From contig DFJU01000077.1 in assembly GCA_002373755.1 (NCBI GenBank), forward strand, positions 9,093 through 36,930: DNA of 27,838 nt, read 5' to 3'. This stretch comes from Bacteroidales bacterium UBA3663. GTDB lineage: Bacteria; Bacteroidota; Bacteroidia; Bacteroidales; UBA3663. The notes beneath the pieces were generated by a model. It was not told the DNA's origin. It did no database searches and saw only the letters and a list, made by a program, of their open reading frames with translations. A program made the translations under genes and the position numbers. Positions 14,649 to 23,974 of the stretch are shown in pieces (positions within the stretch are counted from its first letter, which is position 1; each line of letters opens with the position of its first letter).

Positions 14649-14691
14649 TCCCCCAAAAGTCTCACTTCAAGGCTTTTGGGGGATGTTTTTT
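14649..14691 (+). terminator. Strong Rho-independent terminator facing the efflux operon
   Basis: TCCCCCAAAAG (14649-14659) and CTTTTGGGGGA (14673-14683) form a perfect 11-bp stem with a 13-nt loop, followed by TG and six T on the plus strand. It would stop transcription coming from the nuclease side. The stem is symmetrical, so it may also slow minus-strand transcripts of the TolC-like gene, which ends 39 nt away. Confidence 0.8.
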
Positions 14692-14729
14692 GCGCCACTA
14701 CGCGAACACTCGACCTGCGGCAGCCAAGC

Positions 14730-16145
14730 TCAAAGCCGGCCGGCAGCCTTCCGATATTTCGTGGCGGCGACGAACAGGTTGGCTTTGGCGTTAGCCAACT
14801 TGGCATACGACTGCTGCCACAGAGTCTGCGCTTCGAGCAGGTCGCTGAGCGATTCGGTGCCTAGATTGTAGGCCGAGCGGCTGCTGCGCAGGTTGTCTTC
14901 GGTCTGCGCGAGGCTCTTGTTGGCCAACTCGACTTCGAGGAACGCCTCGTCGAGATTGTTGGCGGCCTGGGCAAGTTCGAGGTTCATCTTCTCAATCAGG
15001 TCGTCCTGTTCGAGCTGGGCGCGTTCGGCCTCAAGCCGCGACGAACGTATCTTGTTGATGCCAGCATTGGCGTGGTAGAGCGGTACGACGACGTTGAGCA
15101 TCACGGCCGCAGCCGGCTTGTTGAACAACTTGCTGCCGGCCACTTCAAAGCCGTCAACGTAGCTGTATGTTCCAGCCAAAACTACCTGCGGCAAATATTC
15201 GGCGCGCTCGATCTTGACCTGCTTGGCGGCAAGTTCCGACTTCATGGCCAGGATGCTGTATTCGGGCCGGGCACTCACATCGGCCAACCTGTCGGCCTGC
15301 ACATCGGGCGCAACGGCGAAGGCATCGGCATCGACCACAACCTGCGTGGTGAGCGGAAGTCCGATGTAGTGGCAGAGGTTCATCGTGGCCAACCGCTGCC
15401 CATTTTCGGCCTGACGCATCTGGAGTTCGGCCTCGCTGAGCTTGACCTGCACCTTCAGCACGTCGTTGTGGCTGCGCAGGCCGTGCTTTTCGGCATTCTG
15501 CACATCGACCAGAAGCGACTGGAGCAGCGAATCGTAGCGCACGGCGACCTTGTGCATCTCGTTGGCACGCACGGCCAATGCGTATGCCTCCTGCACCTGC
15601 ACGATGACCTCGTTCTGGCTGAGTTGCGCGCCCTGCTCGGCCATCTGCTGTCCGAGTTTCGACATCTGATAGGCCGTCATGACCTTGCCGCCCATGTAGA
15701 TTGGCTGTTCGACGAGGATGCCTGCCTGGATGATGTTGCCGATTTTATAGTCGATGCCCTTATTGAGGTCGGCCATACCCTCGCCGAACTGCTTCAGGGC
15801 CTGCATCTCGTAGGCATTTGTGGCATCGAAGTGGCCGATTTGGGTCAGTCCGCTGAGGAACTGGCTCACGCCGTCGGACACGCCCGCGAAGATGTCGCCG
15901 CCCACCGAGCCTTCGGAATTGGCCCAGATGTCGCTGGCCACGAGCTTGAAGTTGGGGAAGAAATTGGCCTTGTATGTCTTGACTTCATGACCGTATTTTT
16001 CGGCCAGCTTCTGCGCCGACTGGACGGTCTTGTTGTTCTGCATGGCGAGCTGCACGCAACTGTCGAGCGACAGGCTTACAGTGTCGGCCGATGCGGAAAT
16101 TATGCTGGCACAACTGCAAAGAACTGCTAAAAATCCTTTTTTCAT
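14730..16145 (-). CDS. TolC-family outer-membrane efflux channel
   Basis: A 471-residue outer-membrane factor that forms the exit duct of the tripartite pump encoded upstream. A signal peptide (MKKGFLAVLCSCASIISASA) is followed by the typical opening LSLDSCVQLAMQNN. Two repeats of long amphipathic helices then alternate with short strands. Conserved points include YLPQVVLAGTYSYVDGF at the second repeat, VVVPLYHANAGINKIRSSR, and the closing YNLGTESLSDLLEAQTLWQQSY. The length is normal for the family. It is the third gene of the operon and starts 27 nt after the pump gene. The first half has a somewhat long insert (ANSEGSVGGDIFAGVSD) before the first membrane strands. No N-terminal lipobox is present, unlike OprM-type channels. 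Confidence 0.9.
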   Translation of the reverse strand: MKKGFLAVLCSCASIISASADTVSLSLDSCVQLAMQNNKTVQSAQKLAEKYGHEVKTYKANFFPNFKLVASDIWANSEGSVGGDIFAGVSDGVSQFLSGLTQIGHFDATNAYEMQALKQFGEGMADLNKGIDYKIGNIIQAGILVEQPIYMGGKVMTAYQMSKLGQQMAEQGAQLSQNEVIVQVQEAYALAVRANEMHKVAVRYDSLLQSLLVDVQNAEKHGLRSHNDVLKVQVKLSEAELQMRQAENGQRLATMNLCHYIGLPLTTQVVVDADAFAVAPDVQADRLADVSARPEYSILAMKSELAAKQVKIERAEYLPQVVLAGTYSYVDGFEVAGSKLFNKPAAAVMLNVVVPLYHANAGINKIRSSRLEAERAQLEQDDLIEKMNLELAQAANNLDEAFLEVELANKSLAQTEDNLRSSRSAYNLGTESLSDLLEAQTLWQQSYAKLANAKANLFVAATKYRKAAGRL

Positions 16146-16172
16146 TGCTAACTACGTTTTAGGGGAACAACA

Positions 16173-19100
16173 TCACTCCGTTACGCGGTTTTCGTCGGCA
16201 TCGGACTTAGGCCCGATGTGGTAGAACAGCGCATAGAGCACCGGAATGATGACCAAACAGATGATTGTGGCCATTGTCAGGCCACCCATGATGGTGACGG
16301 CCATCGAACCGAACATCGCATCGGGCACAAGCGGAATCATGCCCAGAATGGTGGTGAGCGACGCCATCATCACCGGACGCAGACGCGACAGCGACGAGTC
16401 GATGAGTGCCTGACGCTTATCCTTGCCCTCGCCGATCTGGAGCTTTATCTCGTCCATCAGCACGATGCCGTTCTTGATCATCATGCCGACAAGGCCGAGC
16501 ACGCCCACAATGGCCACGAAACCAAAGGTCTTGCCCGACAGGAGCACAGCCGGAATCACGCCGATCAGAATCATCGGGATGCAGCAGAAGAGCAGTGCCG
16601 GCACCTTGAAGTCCTTGAAGAGCAGCACGAGGATGCAGATCATCAGGATTACGGCCAACGGATAGTTCTTGAACAGATATTTCATCGACTGGTCGGACGC
16701 GGCCTTCTCGCCAATCCATTCGAGCTTGTAGCCTTCGGGCAGCGGCAACTCGCGTAGCAGGGCGGCTTCGACCTGTTTGCGGGCGGCTTCGGTGCCAAGT
16801 CCGACCTCAGGCGAACACTGCACGCGCTGGGCACGTTGGCCGTTGTAGCGAATCACGACGGGGTCTTCCCAATCGATTGAGATGCTGTCGCAGATCTGCC
16901 GCAACGGAGCCGGAGCCATGACCTGCTGCAATGCCGTCCGCTTGTCCATACGGCCCGACAGAAGCTCGGCGAAAGTCTCTTCGTTGAGCAACGATGTGAT
17001 GTTGGGCAACATGCCGAAAATGGTGGCCTCCTCCAGATTCTCAATCGGCTCGCCGTCGGTGTCGAGGCACTTCACATAGACCTTCTGCGGATGGATGGCG
17101 TTGTAGAACGTGCCCATCGGGATGCCGTCGGTTGCGGCCAACAGCGACGTTGCCACGGCCTTGCGCGTCGCATTGACGCGTCGGGCATTAGCCTGGTTGT
17201 AGTGGACGGTCATCACCGGCACTTTCGGTTCCCAGTCGGTGGTGATAAGGCGGACGGCTCCGGTGCGCTTCATGATTGCCTCGCACGAATCGGACAGGCT
17301 GTGCAGCACGGCCGGATCCGGACCCGAGAACTGCGCCTCGATTGGATATTTCTTGTACATCAGGTTGTAGCGCTTGAACTTGACGTAGGCATCGGGGAAC
17401 ATATCGCTCACCGTGGCCTGAATCTCGTCCATGTTCTTCTTCAATGCCTCCGACGACTCGAAATCGACAATCAGCTCGCCATAGGCCAGCGACGGGGTCG
17501 CGATGCTGCGCACAAGGTTGTAGCGCGACGGGGTACCGCCGGTCGATGCCACGATGTGCGTTACCTCCGGACGGCTCTTCAGATAGCGCTGGATGGCGGC
17601 CAAGTCTTTCTCTACGCGAGTGTAGTTGCTGCCTTCTGGCAATTTGTATTCCATGTAGAGCTGGTCGTACTCCATGTCGGGGAAGAATGCCTGCGGGATG
17701 AACTTGTAGCCATAGCCCGACAAGGCGAGCAGCACGACCATGGCGGCAATCGTCGTCCAACGGTGGTCGAGCACCCATTCGAGCAGGCCGTTGAGCTTGC
17801 GGTAGCCCCAGCTGTCATACTCCGAGGCGTTGGCACGTGCCACGTCGTCATCGTCGTCGCCCACACGCTTCGAGGTGCGGGTGCGGAACAGATGTTGCAG
17901 CCAACTGTGCTTCTTCAAACGCTCTTCACGACGCTCGCGATAGCGTTCGCGCGCCATGTCGGCACGCTTGTGGGCACGCTGCGCAACGGCATCCGAACGG
18001 CCATAGAGCAATGTGCTCGACATGAGCGGCACGTGTACGAGCGCAAGAATCCACGACAGGAGCAGCGATACCGTCATCACGATGAAGAGGTCGCGCACGT
18101 AGAGTCCGGTGGTGTCGGGCGACATGAAAATCGGCAAAAATGCCAGGATTGCAATCAACGTAGCGCCCAAAAGCGGCATCGCCGTCTTGCGTCCGGTGGC
18201 CGTGAGGGCCTCCTTCATCGACCGACCGGCTTTCTTATCGACCAACACGCCATCGACAATCACAATCGCATTATCGACCAACATGCCCATCGCCAGAATG
18301 AACGAGCCCAACGAGACGCGCTGCAATGTGCCGTCGAGCGAATAGAGCACCAGAATCGAACCGAGCACGATGACAAGCAGGCTGAAGCCGATGATGATGC
18401 CCGAACGGAAGCCCATGAAGACCATCAGCACGACGACGACGAGCAGAATCGACTCAACGAGGTTCAACAGGAACGACGACAATGCGCTGCCGACACGTTC
18501 CGGCTGGAAAAACACCTTGTGATATTCGACGCCGACAGGCATCTGCGTCTGCAACTGCGCCATGCGGGCCTCGACTGCCTTGCCGATTTTTGTGATGTCG
18601 GTGCCGGAAATCGCCGATATGGATATGCCCAACGCCTTTTCGCCGTCGTGGGTGAGCGAATTGCGCACCGGCTCGTCGTATTCGAGCGTCACATTGGCGA
18701 TGTCCGACAGACGCAGCTGGTCCTTCTCGTGACCCTGAATGATGAGGTTCTTGATGTCGTTGACCGACGTCGAACGGTCGCCCACCATGACGCGCACCCG
18801 GTTGTCGCCGTTGGCAAAATATCCGCCATAGACGGCTTCGGTCTGGCCGTTGAGCGTCGATATGACCTCGATGGGCGACACGCCCATGTTGGCCATCTTG
18901 TCGCGCCTGATGGTGACGTTGATGCACTCGCTGCGCTTGCCGTAGATGTCAACGCGCGACACGCCGTCGATGTTGATGATTTCGCGCTTCAGGAATTCCG
19001 CGTAGTCAGACAACTGGCGGTCGGTGAGGCCGTCGCCCGTAAGCGCGTAGAACATTCCGAACACGTCGCCGAAGTCATCCTTCACCTGCACCGTGCGCAC

Positions 19101-19469
19101 GCCCGACGGCAACGACACGGCATTCACCTTGCGGCGCATGATGTCCCAATGCTGCTCCAGCTGGTCGTTGGGCACGGTGCTCAACAGTTCGACCGTCATG
19201 ATGCACATGTCCGCGTAGCAGTACGACTGCACCGAATTGACATCGGGAGTCTGGCGGATTGACTTCTCCAGCGGATCGACCAGCTCCAGCTCGACCTCGT
19301 GGGCCGATGCGCCCGGATAGACGCCGACCACCAGCGCCTGACGCACCTTCAGTTCGGGGTCTTCGAGCTTCGACATATCATAGTAGGCATACAGACCACC
19401 CATAATCAGCACCGCGATGATGAGGTGCACGAGCTTGTGGTTGTCAAAGGCCCATTTTCCGAAATCCAT
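16173..19469 (-). CDS. RND-family efflux pump (AcrB/HAE type)
   Basis: A 1098-residue inner-membrane proton-driven transporter. It shows the twofold RND plan: TM1 near the N-terminus (LVHLIIAVLIMGGLYAYY), a large periplasmic loop, TM2-6, then TM7, a second loop and TM8-12. The proton relay is partly visible: GMLVDNAIVIVDGV in TM4 keeps Asp399 but has Asn400 where AcrB has a second Asp. Lys999 in MMIKNGIVLMDEI matches AcrB Lys940. RLRPVMMASLTTILGMIPL matches the TM11 region. Between TM6 and TM7 is a long charged cytoplasmic loop (about residues 490-550, rich in Arg and Glu and ending in a run of Asp). This explains part of the extra length over AcrB. It lies between the adaptor and channel genes, so drug or metabolite export is likely; the substrate is unknown. 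Confidence 0.92.
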   Translation of the reverse strand: MDFGKWAFDNHKLVHLIIAVLIMGGLYAYYDMSKLEDPELKVRQALVVGVYPGASAHEVELELVDPLEKSIRQTPDVNSVQSYCYADMCIMTVELLSTVPNDQLEQHWDIMRRKVNAVSLPSGVRTVQVKDDFGDVFGMFYALTGDGLTDRQLSDYAEFLKREIINIDGVSRVDIYGKRSECINVTIRRDKMANMGVSPIEVISTLNGQTEAVYGGYFANGDNRVRVMVGDRSTSVNDIKNLIIQGHEKDQLRLSDIANVTLEYDEPVRNSLTHDGEKALGISISAISGTDITKIGKAVEARMAQLQTQMPVGVEYHKVFFQPERVGSALSSFLLNLVESILLVVVVLMVFMGFRSGIIIGFSLLVIVLGSILVLYSLDGTLQRVSLGSFILAMGMLVDNAIVIVDGVLVDKKAGRSMKEALTATGRKTAMPLLGATLIAILAFLPIFMSPDTTGLYVRDLFIVMTVSLLLSWILALVHVPLMSSTLLYGRSDAVAQRAHKRADMARERYRERREERLKKHSWLQHLFRTRTSKRVGDDDDDVARANASEYDSWGYRKLNGLLEWVLDHRWTTIAAMVVLLALSGYGYKFIPQAFFPDMEYDQLYMEYKLPEGSNYTRVEKDLAAIQRYLKSRPEVTHIVASTGGTPSRYNLVRSIATPSLAYGELIVDFESSEALKKNMDEIQATVSDMFPDAYVKFKRYNLMYKKYPIEAQFSGPDPAVLHSLSDSCEAIMKRTGAVRLITTDWEPKVPVMTVHYNQANARRVNATRKAVATSLLAATDGIPMGTFYNAIHPQKVYVKCLDTDGEPIENLEEATIFGMLPNITSLLNEETFAELLSGRMDKRTALQQVMAPAPLRQICDSISIDWEDPVVIRYNGQRAQRVQCSPEVGLGTEAARKQVEAALLRELPLPEGYKLEWIGEKAASDQSMKYLFKNYPLAVILMICILVLLFKDFKVPALLFCCIPMILIGVIPAVLLSGKTFGFVAIVGVLGLVGMMIKNGIVLMDEIKLQIGEGKDKRQALIDSSLSRLRPVMMASLTTILGMIPLVPDAMFGSMAVTIMGGLTMATIICLVIIPVLYALFYHIGPKSDADENRVTE

Positions 19470-19517
19470 AGCAAAAAATTTGAATGTTGACTAAAGTCAG
19501 GAATTAGAGAATCTGAA

Positions 19518-20612
19518 TCAAAGCAGGCCGCCCACATTCTCCTTCGACGGAACCTGCGCCGGACGCACCCGTTGGCCATCAGTCAGATGATGCACGCCGC
19601 TCTCGACAATCTGCTGGCCGGGGTGCAGACCGCAATCGACCTGCATCGTTCCGGCCGACTTGAGTGCCGACACGCTCACCTCGCACTGGCGGATGATGCC
19701 GCTGCCGTCGTCCTGCTTCTCGTAGATGAAGACGTAGCTCTTGTTGCCCTTGTGGAACACTGCGCCCGACGGAATCTCGACCGGTGCGTCGCCGTCATCC
19801 TTGTAGATGATGTCAACCAACGCAGTCATGCCCGGAGTGACCTTGCGCAACGTCTCGCGGTTGGCCGCATTGTTTTCGAGCAGCAGACGCACCTCGTAGA
19901 GCTGGTTGGCATTGGCGCGTGGGGCGATGCTCAACAGGCGCAGCGGATAGACCTCGCCCGGCAGCACGTCGAACGTCGCAGCAAACTGGCCGAAGCGTGC
20001 CGACTGCACGTGCTCCGATGCCGGAATGTTGATGACGACCTCCAGGCCGTTCGAGCAGAAGAGCGACAGGATTGGCATCCCGGCCGCAACCGTCTCGTGG
20101 CTCTCGTGCAACACGCGCTGCACATATCCGCTGTAGGGAGCCTTGAGCACGCAGTCGGCCAACTGGTCTTGCGCGTGCTTGTATTTGGCGGTAATCTGTT
20201 CAAGGCCGTAGCGCGCCTTGTCGTAATTCTGCGCCGTGGTCGAGCCGTCGTTGTAGAGCGCGATGACACGTTCGCAGTCGGCCTTGACCTGCTGATATTC
20301 GGCTTCAATGGCCGACAGCTGCACCTGGTAGTCGCGGTCGTCCATACGAGCGATGACCTGGCCTTCGCGCACGGCGTCGCCCTCCTTGACCTTGACGTCG
20401 GCCAGAGTGCCGCTCACGCGGAATGCGACATTGGCCACATTGGTGGCCTGAGTGCGGCCCGGATATGACGAATGGGCTGCATCGGACACAACCTGAACGG
20501 TCGAAAGCCGCACCATAGGCGGCTCGGCCACTGGAGCCTCTTTCTGGCCACAGGCTGTCAGCAGGGCAGCCATCGGAAGCAATAAAAAAATCTTTTTCAT
20601 ATCTTTATTCAT
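19518..20612 (-). CDS. RND efflux periplasmic adaptor lipoprotein
   Basis: A 364-residue membrane-fusion protein that bridges the RND pump and the TolC-like channel. The signal peptide has a lipobox (AALLTACGQ). The start is either 20612 (MNKDMKK) or the ATG at 20600 (MKKIFLLLP), the latter giving the more usual signal. The family layout is clear: a strand opening (VRLSTVQVV), a lipoyl half-motif (GTLADVKVKEGDAVREGQVIARMDD), a helical hairpin (AIEAEYQQVKADCERVIALY), the second lipoyl half (LKAPYSGYVQRVLHESHETVAAGMPILSL), a beta-barrel and a membrane-proximal domain. It is the first pump gene, 48 nt before the RND gene. No TAnnTTTG promoter is seen in the gap upstream, so it may be read from the peptidase gene. 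Confidence 0.92.
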   Translation of the reverse strand: MNKDMKKIFLLLPMAALLTACGQKEAPVAEPPMVRLSTVQVVSDAAHSSYPGRTQATNVANVAFRVSGTLADVKVKEGDAVREGQVIARMDDRDYQVQLSAIEAEYQQVKADCERVIALYNDGSTTAQNYDKARYGLEQITAKYKHAQDQLADCVLKAPYSGYVQRVLHESHETVAAGMPILSLFCSNGLEVVINIPASEHVQSARFGQFAATFDVLPGEVYPLRLLSIAPRANANQLYEVRLLLENNAANRETLRKVTPGMTALVDIIYKDDGDAPVEIPSGAVFHKGNKSYVFIYEKQDDGSGIIRQCEVSVSALKSAGTMQVDCGLHPGQQIVESGVHHLTDGQRVRPAQVPSKENVGGLL

Positions 20613-20635
20613 TTAAAAACATTCTCATAAAAACA

Positions 20636-20682
20636 TTTTTGGCCGATGCCTCAGTTGCAGGCGGCAGCATCGGACACGAAAA
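20636..20682 (-). terminator. Possible weak terminator or attenuator between peptidase and adaptor genes
   Basis: On the minus strand CCGATGC and GCATCGG form a 7-bp stem with a 17-nt loop, followed by CCAAAAATGTTTTT. The T-run is broken, so only partial termination is expected. The stem is built from the word GCATCGGCC that recurs across the window. Confidence 0.35.
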
Positions 20683-20716
20683 CAGCGGGCTACGCGATTT
20701 TTGAGGAACTAACCGT

Positions 20717-22984
20717 TCAAAGATTCTTCTTCAGATAGCGCAGAAGCTGCGAGTAGATGTAGTTGGACGTGTTGCCGCCCGTAATCGAATGGTTGCGGTT
20801 GGTATAGACGTGCATGTCGAACGGAATGTCGGCCTGAACCCAACGCTCGGTCAGTTCGTAGGTGTTCTGCGGATGGACATTGTCGTCGGCCGTACCACAG
20901 ATTACCAGCACGTCGCCCTTCAGCTGCGTAGCACGTTCCAGGACGCTCGACGCACGGTAGCCGTCGGCATTCTCCTGCGGCGTGCGCATGTAGCGTTCGG
21001 TATAGATGGTGTCGTAGAAGCGGAAATCGGTGACCGGCGCGACGGCCATGCCCAACTTGAAGACGTCGTTGCCGCCACACAGCGCCATCAGCGTGTTGTA
21101 GCCGCCAAAACTCCAGCCCCAGATGGCGATTCTCGACGCATCGACGTAGGGCAGCGAAGCCACGTAGCGGCCTGCGTGAAGCTGGTCCTGCGATTCGAGC
21201 ACGCCCAACCGGCAATAGGTCTGACGCTCCCAGGCTGCTCCACGCGCGCCGGTGCCACGGCCATCTACACAGGCCACGACGTAGCCCTCCTGGTTCAGGA
21301 TCTGCTCCCACTCGAACTTCCACTGGTCGAGCACCTGCTGGCTGCCCGGACCGCCGTACTGCTCCATCAGGACGGGATATTTCTTGTTCGGGTCGAAATT
21401 GTAGGGCTTGGTCAGGTAGCCGTTGAGCACGACGCCGTCGGGCGTGGTGAACTGGAAGAACTCGCGGCGGCTGCGTTGCGCATAACGTGCTGATTCGCGT
21501 AGTGCCTTGTTGTCTTCAATCACCTTGACGAGCTTGAGGCCGCTGACCTGCTCCAATGTGATTCGCACCGGAGTGTCGGCATCCTCGTAGGCGTGCTGCA
21601 TATAGACGAACCCACGGCTGAATGCAGCAGAATGCGTGCCACGACAACCTGCGCCGTCCTTGCCGCCGTTGAAGAGGGGCGTCATTGCGCCATTGGCCGA
21701 GACCTTATAGATGCCGCGCGTGAGTTCCGACGGCATGTCGCTGCCCTCGCCCACATAGGCCGTCTGGACGTATGCGGTGCGGGTCTTCGGGTCGTAACCA
21801 TAGACCTGCGTCACGTCGAAGTTGCCGTGCGTCATCTGCCGCTGCAACCTGCCGTTCATGTCGTAGTAGTAGAGGTGACGGAATCCCGACTTCTCGCTCA
21901 CTAATGTGAAGCCGTCGTCGTAGAATCGGATCTGGTTCATATTGTCGTCCGATACATACTGCTCGTTGGTGTCCTGCACGATGAGTGTGCTCACGCCCGA
22001 TGCCGGATGCACGAAGTAGAGGCGGAAATCCGACTGATGGCGGTTCTGGGTCATGACGGCGATTTTGGTGGCATCGGCCGTCGGCTTGATGCGCATGATG
22101 TAGCCATCGGCCTCACACGGCACGTCAAGCTGCTTGTGCTTGCGGTTGTACACGTCGTAGCTCCACGCGGTGACCTTGCTGTTCACCTCGCCCGCCACGG
22201 GATATTTGTAGTCATACGAGCCGGGATAGAACTCATATTCGTCGCGCGACGGTGCCATGCCACGGTACATCGGCAATGAATATTCCTTCACCTCGCTCTC
22301 GTCGAACTTCAGGTAGCAGATGTACTTCGAATCGGGCGACCAGCAGTAGGCGCGGTTCATCATGAACTCCTCCTCGTACACCCAGTCGGGCACGCCGTTG
22401 ATGACCTTGCCCCATGCGCCGTCTTCGGTCACCTGACGCTCGACCTTCTCGATCGATGCGCTCATGATTTTGGTGAGGAACAGGTTGTTGTCGCGCACGA
22501 AAGCCACGCTGCGGCCGTCGGGCGACAGTTTGGCAGCCTGCACCTTGCCTTCGGTGAGCCGCTTGAAGTCGTTGCGACGCACGCCGCCCGCCGAAATCAC
22601 GTAGTAGAAATAGTCGGCCCTGAACGAACGGCGATAGATGCTCTCGGGGTTGGCATAGACCAGCAGACGCTCCTCGTCTTCGCTCAGCTCGTAGCCAGAC
22701 AGCCGCAATCCGCTCAGGTCGATCTTCTCGTCGTTGCGCACATTGTCGAGCGACAGCAAAGTATCGACAGCGACGCCGTTGCTGTAGCGGTATTTGACGA
22801 TTGAGCGGCCGTCGGAGGTGATGGCCGTATAGTGTTTTCCATCGGCCGTAGAACGGAAAACCGGCGCGCCCTTCTGACGATATTCGCCTGCGCGCCACGA
22901 CTTTATCGACAGCTTATCGGCCGCCGACGAGTCAAATGCCATGGCCATCGATGCCACGGCAATAACTGGAATTGCTTTATTCAT
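20717..22984 (-). CDS. Dipeptidyl peptidase IV, S9B family
   Basis: A 755-residue exported serine exopeptidase that removes Xaa-Pro or Xaa-Ala dipeptides from peptide N-termini in the periplasm. A signal peptide (MNKAIPVIAVASMAMAFDSSA) precedes a DPPIV N-terminal propeller. Within it DWVYEEEF (before MMNRAYCWSPDSKY) is the paired-glutamate motif that holds the substrate amino group, which separates DPP IV from other S9 enzymes. The C-terminal alpha/beta-hydrolase has the full triad: Ser625 in GWSFGGYN, Asp700 in GTADDNVHP and His732 in NRNHSI. The Asp-His spacing of 32 equals that of human DPP4. The length is normal. It follows the phosphatase gene by 65 nt with no promoter seen between them, so co-transcription is possible. 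Confidence 0.93.
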   Translation of the reverse strand: MNKAIPVIAVASMAMAFDSSAADKLSIKSWRAGEYRQKGAPVFRSTADGKHYTAITSDGRSIVKYRYSNGVAVDTLLSLDNVRNDEKIDLSGLRLSGYELSEDEERLLVYANPESIYRRSFRADYFYYVISAGGVRRNDFKRLTEGKVQAAKLSPDGRSVAFVRDNNLFLTKIMSASIEKVERQVTEDGAWGKVINGVPDWVYEEEFMMNRAYCWSPDSKYICYLKFDESEVKEYSLPMYRGMAPSRDEYEFYPGSYDYKYPVAGEVNSKVTAWSYDVYNRKHKQLDVPCEADGYIMRIKPTADATKIAVMTQNRHQSDFRLYFVHPASGVSTLIVQDTNEQYVSDDNMNQIRFYDDGFTLVSEKSGFRHLYYYDMNGRLQRQMTHGNFDVTQVYGYDPKTRTAYVQTAYVGEGSDMPSELTRGIYKVSANGAMTPLFNGGKDGAGCRGTHSAAFSRGFVYMQHAYEDADTPVRITLEQVSGLKLVKVIEDNKALRESARYAQRSRREFFQFTTPDGVVLNGYLTKPYNFDPNKKYPVLMEQYGGPGSQQVLDQWKFEWEQILNQEGYVVACVDGRGTGARGAAWERQTYCRLGVLESQDQLHAGRYVASLPYVDASRIAIWGWSFGGYNTLMALCGGNDVFKLGMAVAPVTDFRFYDTIYTERYMRTPQENADGYRASSVLERATQLKGDVLVICGTADDNVHPQNTYELTERWVQADIPFDMHVYTNRNHSITGGNTSNYIYSQLLRYLKKNL

Positions 22985-23049
22985 TTTTTGGAAGGAAAAT
23001 CTGAGTTACAAAGGGGATTCAGGCTGTCCGATTCGGCAGTTGACGACCG

Positions 23050-23811
23050 TCAAAAATGGTCGTTGCCGATGCAGTCGCAGAGCTGGTCGTAGATGGCGGC
23101 GTAGTCTTTCGAGCGCAAGAACTTGTCGAGCAGTTTCATGTGTTGCGGATAGTGCGAATCGCTGCCCAGGAAATTCACGTAGCCGTTGTCGAGCATCCAA
23201 TAGGCCATCTTCTTCGACACTTCGCCGTAGTAGCCCGCGAACGACAGCATGTTGACCTGAAATTCGACCTGACGCTCCTGCAAATGGTGGTAGAAACGGC
23301 CTCGATGACCCGCGTAGTAGAGATAGCGCTCAGGATGCGCCAGGACAAGATAATAGCCGTCGGACAAAAGTCGTTCGGCAAGTTCGTCAAAGGCTGGGAT
23401 TGCGTGCGAGAAGCTGTTTTCGATGAGCAGATATTGCCCGTACAGCGGACGGATCTGACATGCCGGCTCGCCATATTTGCCGGTCTGCATCAGTTCGATG
23501 AAACTCTCGTCCAAACGGTATTCAAAACTGAAGCCTTCACATTCGATGGGAATTTTCTGCTCGGCAGCCTTCTGCTTCACTTCGTCGAAGAGCGGCTGAA
23601 TGATTTCGGGCGTATTCATGAAACGCGGAGCTGTGTGATGTGGCGTGAAGATTACCCGCTCGACACCGAATCGGCTCAGCTCGGAAAGCAGCAAGAGCGA
23701 CTCGTCCATCTGCTGCGAGCCATCGTCCACACCAGGAATGATATGGCAATGCAATTCGCGCTTGTAAGGCAATGGAAGCAGTTCCCGTTTCTTAAAAAAG
23801 AAGTCAAACAT
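23050..23811 (-). CDS. PHP-type tyrosine-protein phosphatase (CpsB/YwqE family)
   Basis: A 253-residue metal-dependent phosphatase of the PHP fold; in capsule systems such enzymes dephosphorylate bacterial tyrosine kinases. Metal ligands are visible in order: HCHIIPGVDDG (His21, His23), FTPHHT, LLIENSF, LAHPERY and GSDSH near the C-terminus. The start at 23811 (MFDFFFKKRELLPL) is chosen because the longer open frame up to 23946 encodes a non-conserved stretch that overlaps the leader. A good promoter lies about 130 nt upstream. No tyrosine kinase or capsule export gene is in the window, so its partner must be elsewhere. Confidence 0.85.
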   Translation of the reverse strand: MFDFFFKKRELLPLPYKRELHCHIIPGVDDGSQQMDESLLLLSELSRFGVERVIFTPHHTAPRFMNTPEIIQPLFDEVKQKAAEQKIPIECEGFSFEYRLDESFIELMQTGKYGEPACQIRPLYGQYLLIENSFSHAIPAFDELAERLLSDGYYLVLAHPERYLYYAGHRGRFYHHLQERQVEFQVNMLSFAGYYGEVSKKMAYWMLDNGYVNFLGSDSHYPQHMKLLDKFLRSKDYAAIYDQLCDCIGNDHF

Positions 23812-23943
23812 AATTCTGTTTTTCTGTGCAAATGTCGAGTGCAACACATTCTGAGGGCAACATCCGAATCGGCCGACGGACATTTCCCATCGCACGACTT
23901 GCAGACGGAGGCCATGGCTGTTGCACATTGTTTTAAAGCCGCG

Positions 23944-23974
23944 CAAATATACAAAAATCTTTCAATGCCACAAA
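23944..23974 (-). promoter_or_regulatory. Promoter of the phosphatase-peptidase unit
   Basis: Read on the minus strand, TTTG (23974-23971) is followed after 19 nt by TATATTTG (23951-23944), a near-ideal Bacteroidetes promoter. It leaves a leader of about 130 nt before the start at 23811. Confidence 0.8.

Noticed and set aside
14429..14806. A 125-codon minus-strand frame across the two hairpins
   Set aside because: It overlaps the end of the TolC-like gene, runs through both palindromes and has no start site or known motif.
15072..16130. A 352-codon plus-strand frame opposite the TolC-like gene
   Set aside because: Composition is typical of an antisense shadow, and the minus-strand gene is a full-length family member in a normal operon.
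17091..19262. A 723-codon open frame on the plus strand opposite the RND pump gene
   Set aside because: Its translation is rich in His, Arg and Val with no family signature; the opposite strand encodes a complete RND transporter.
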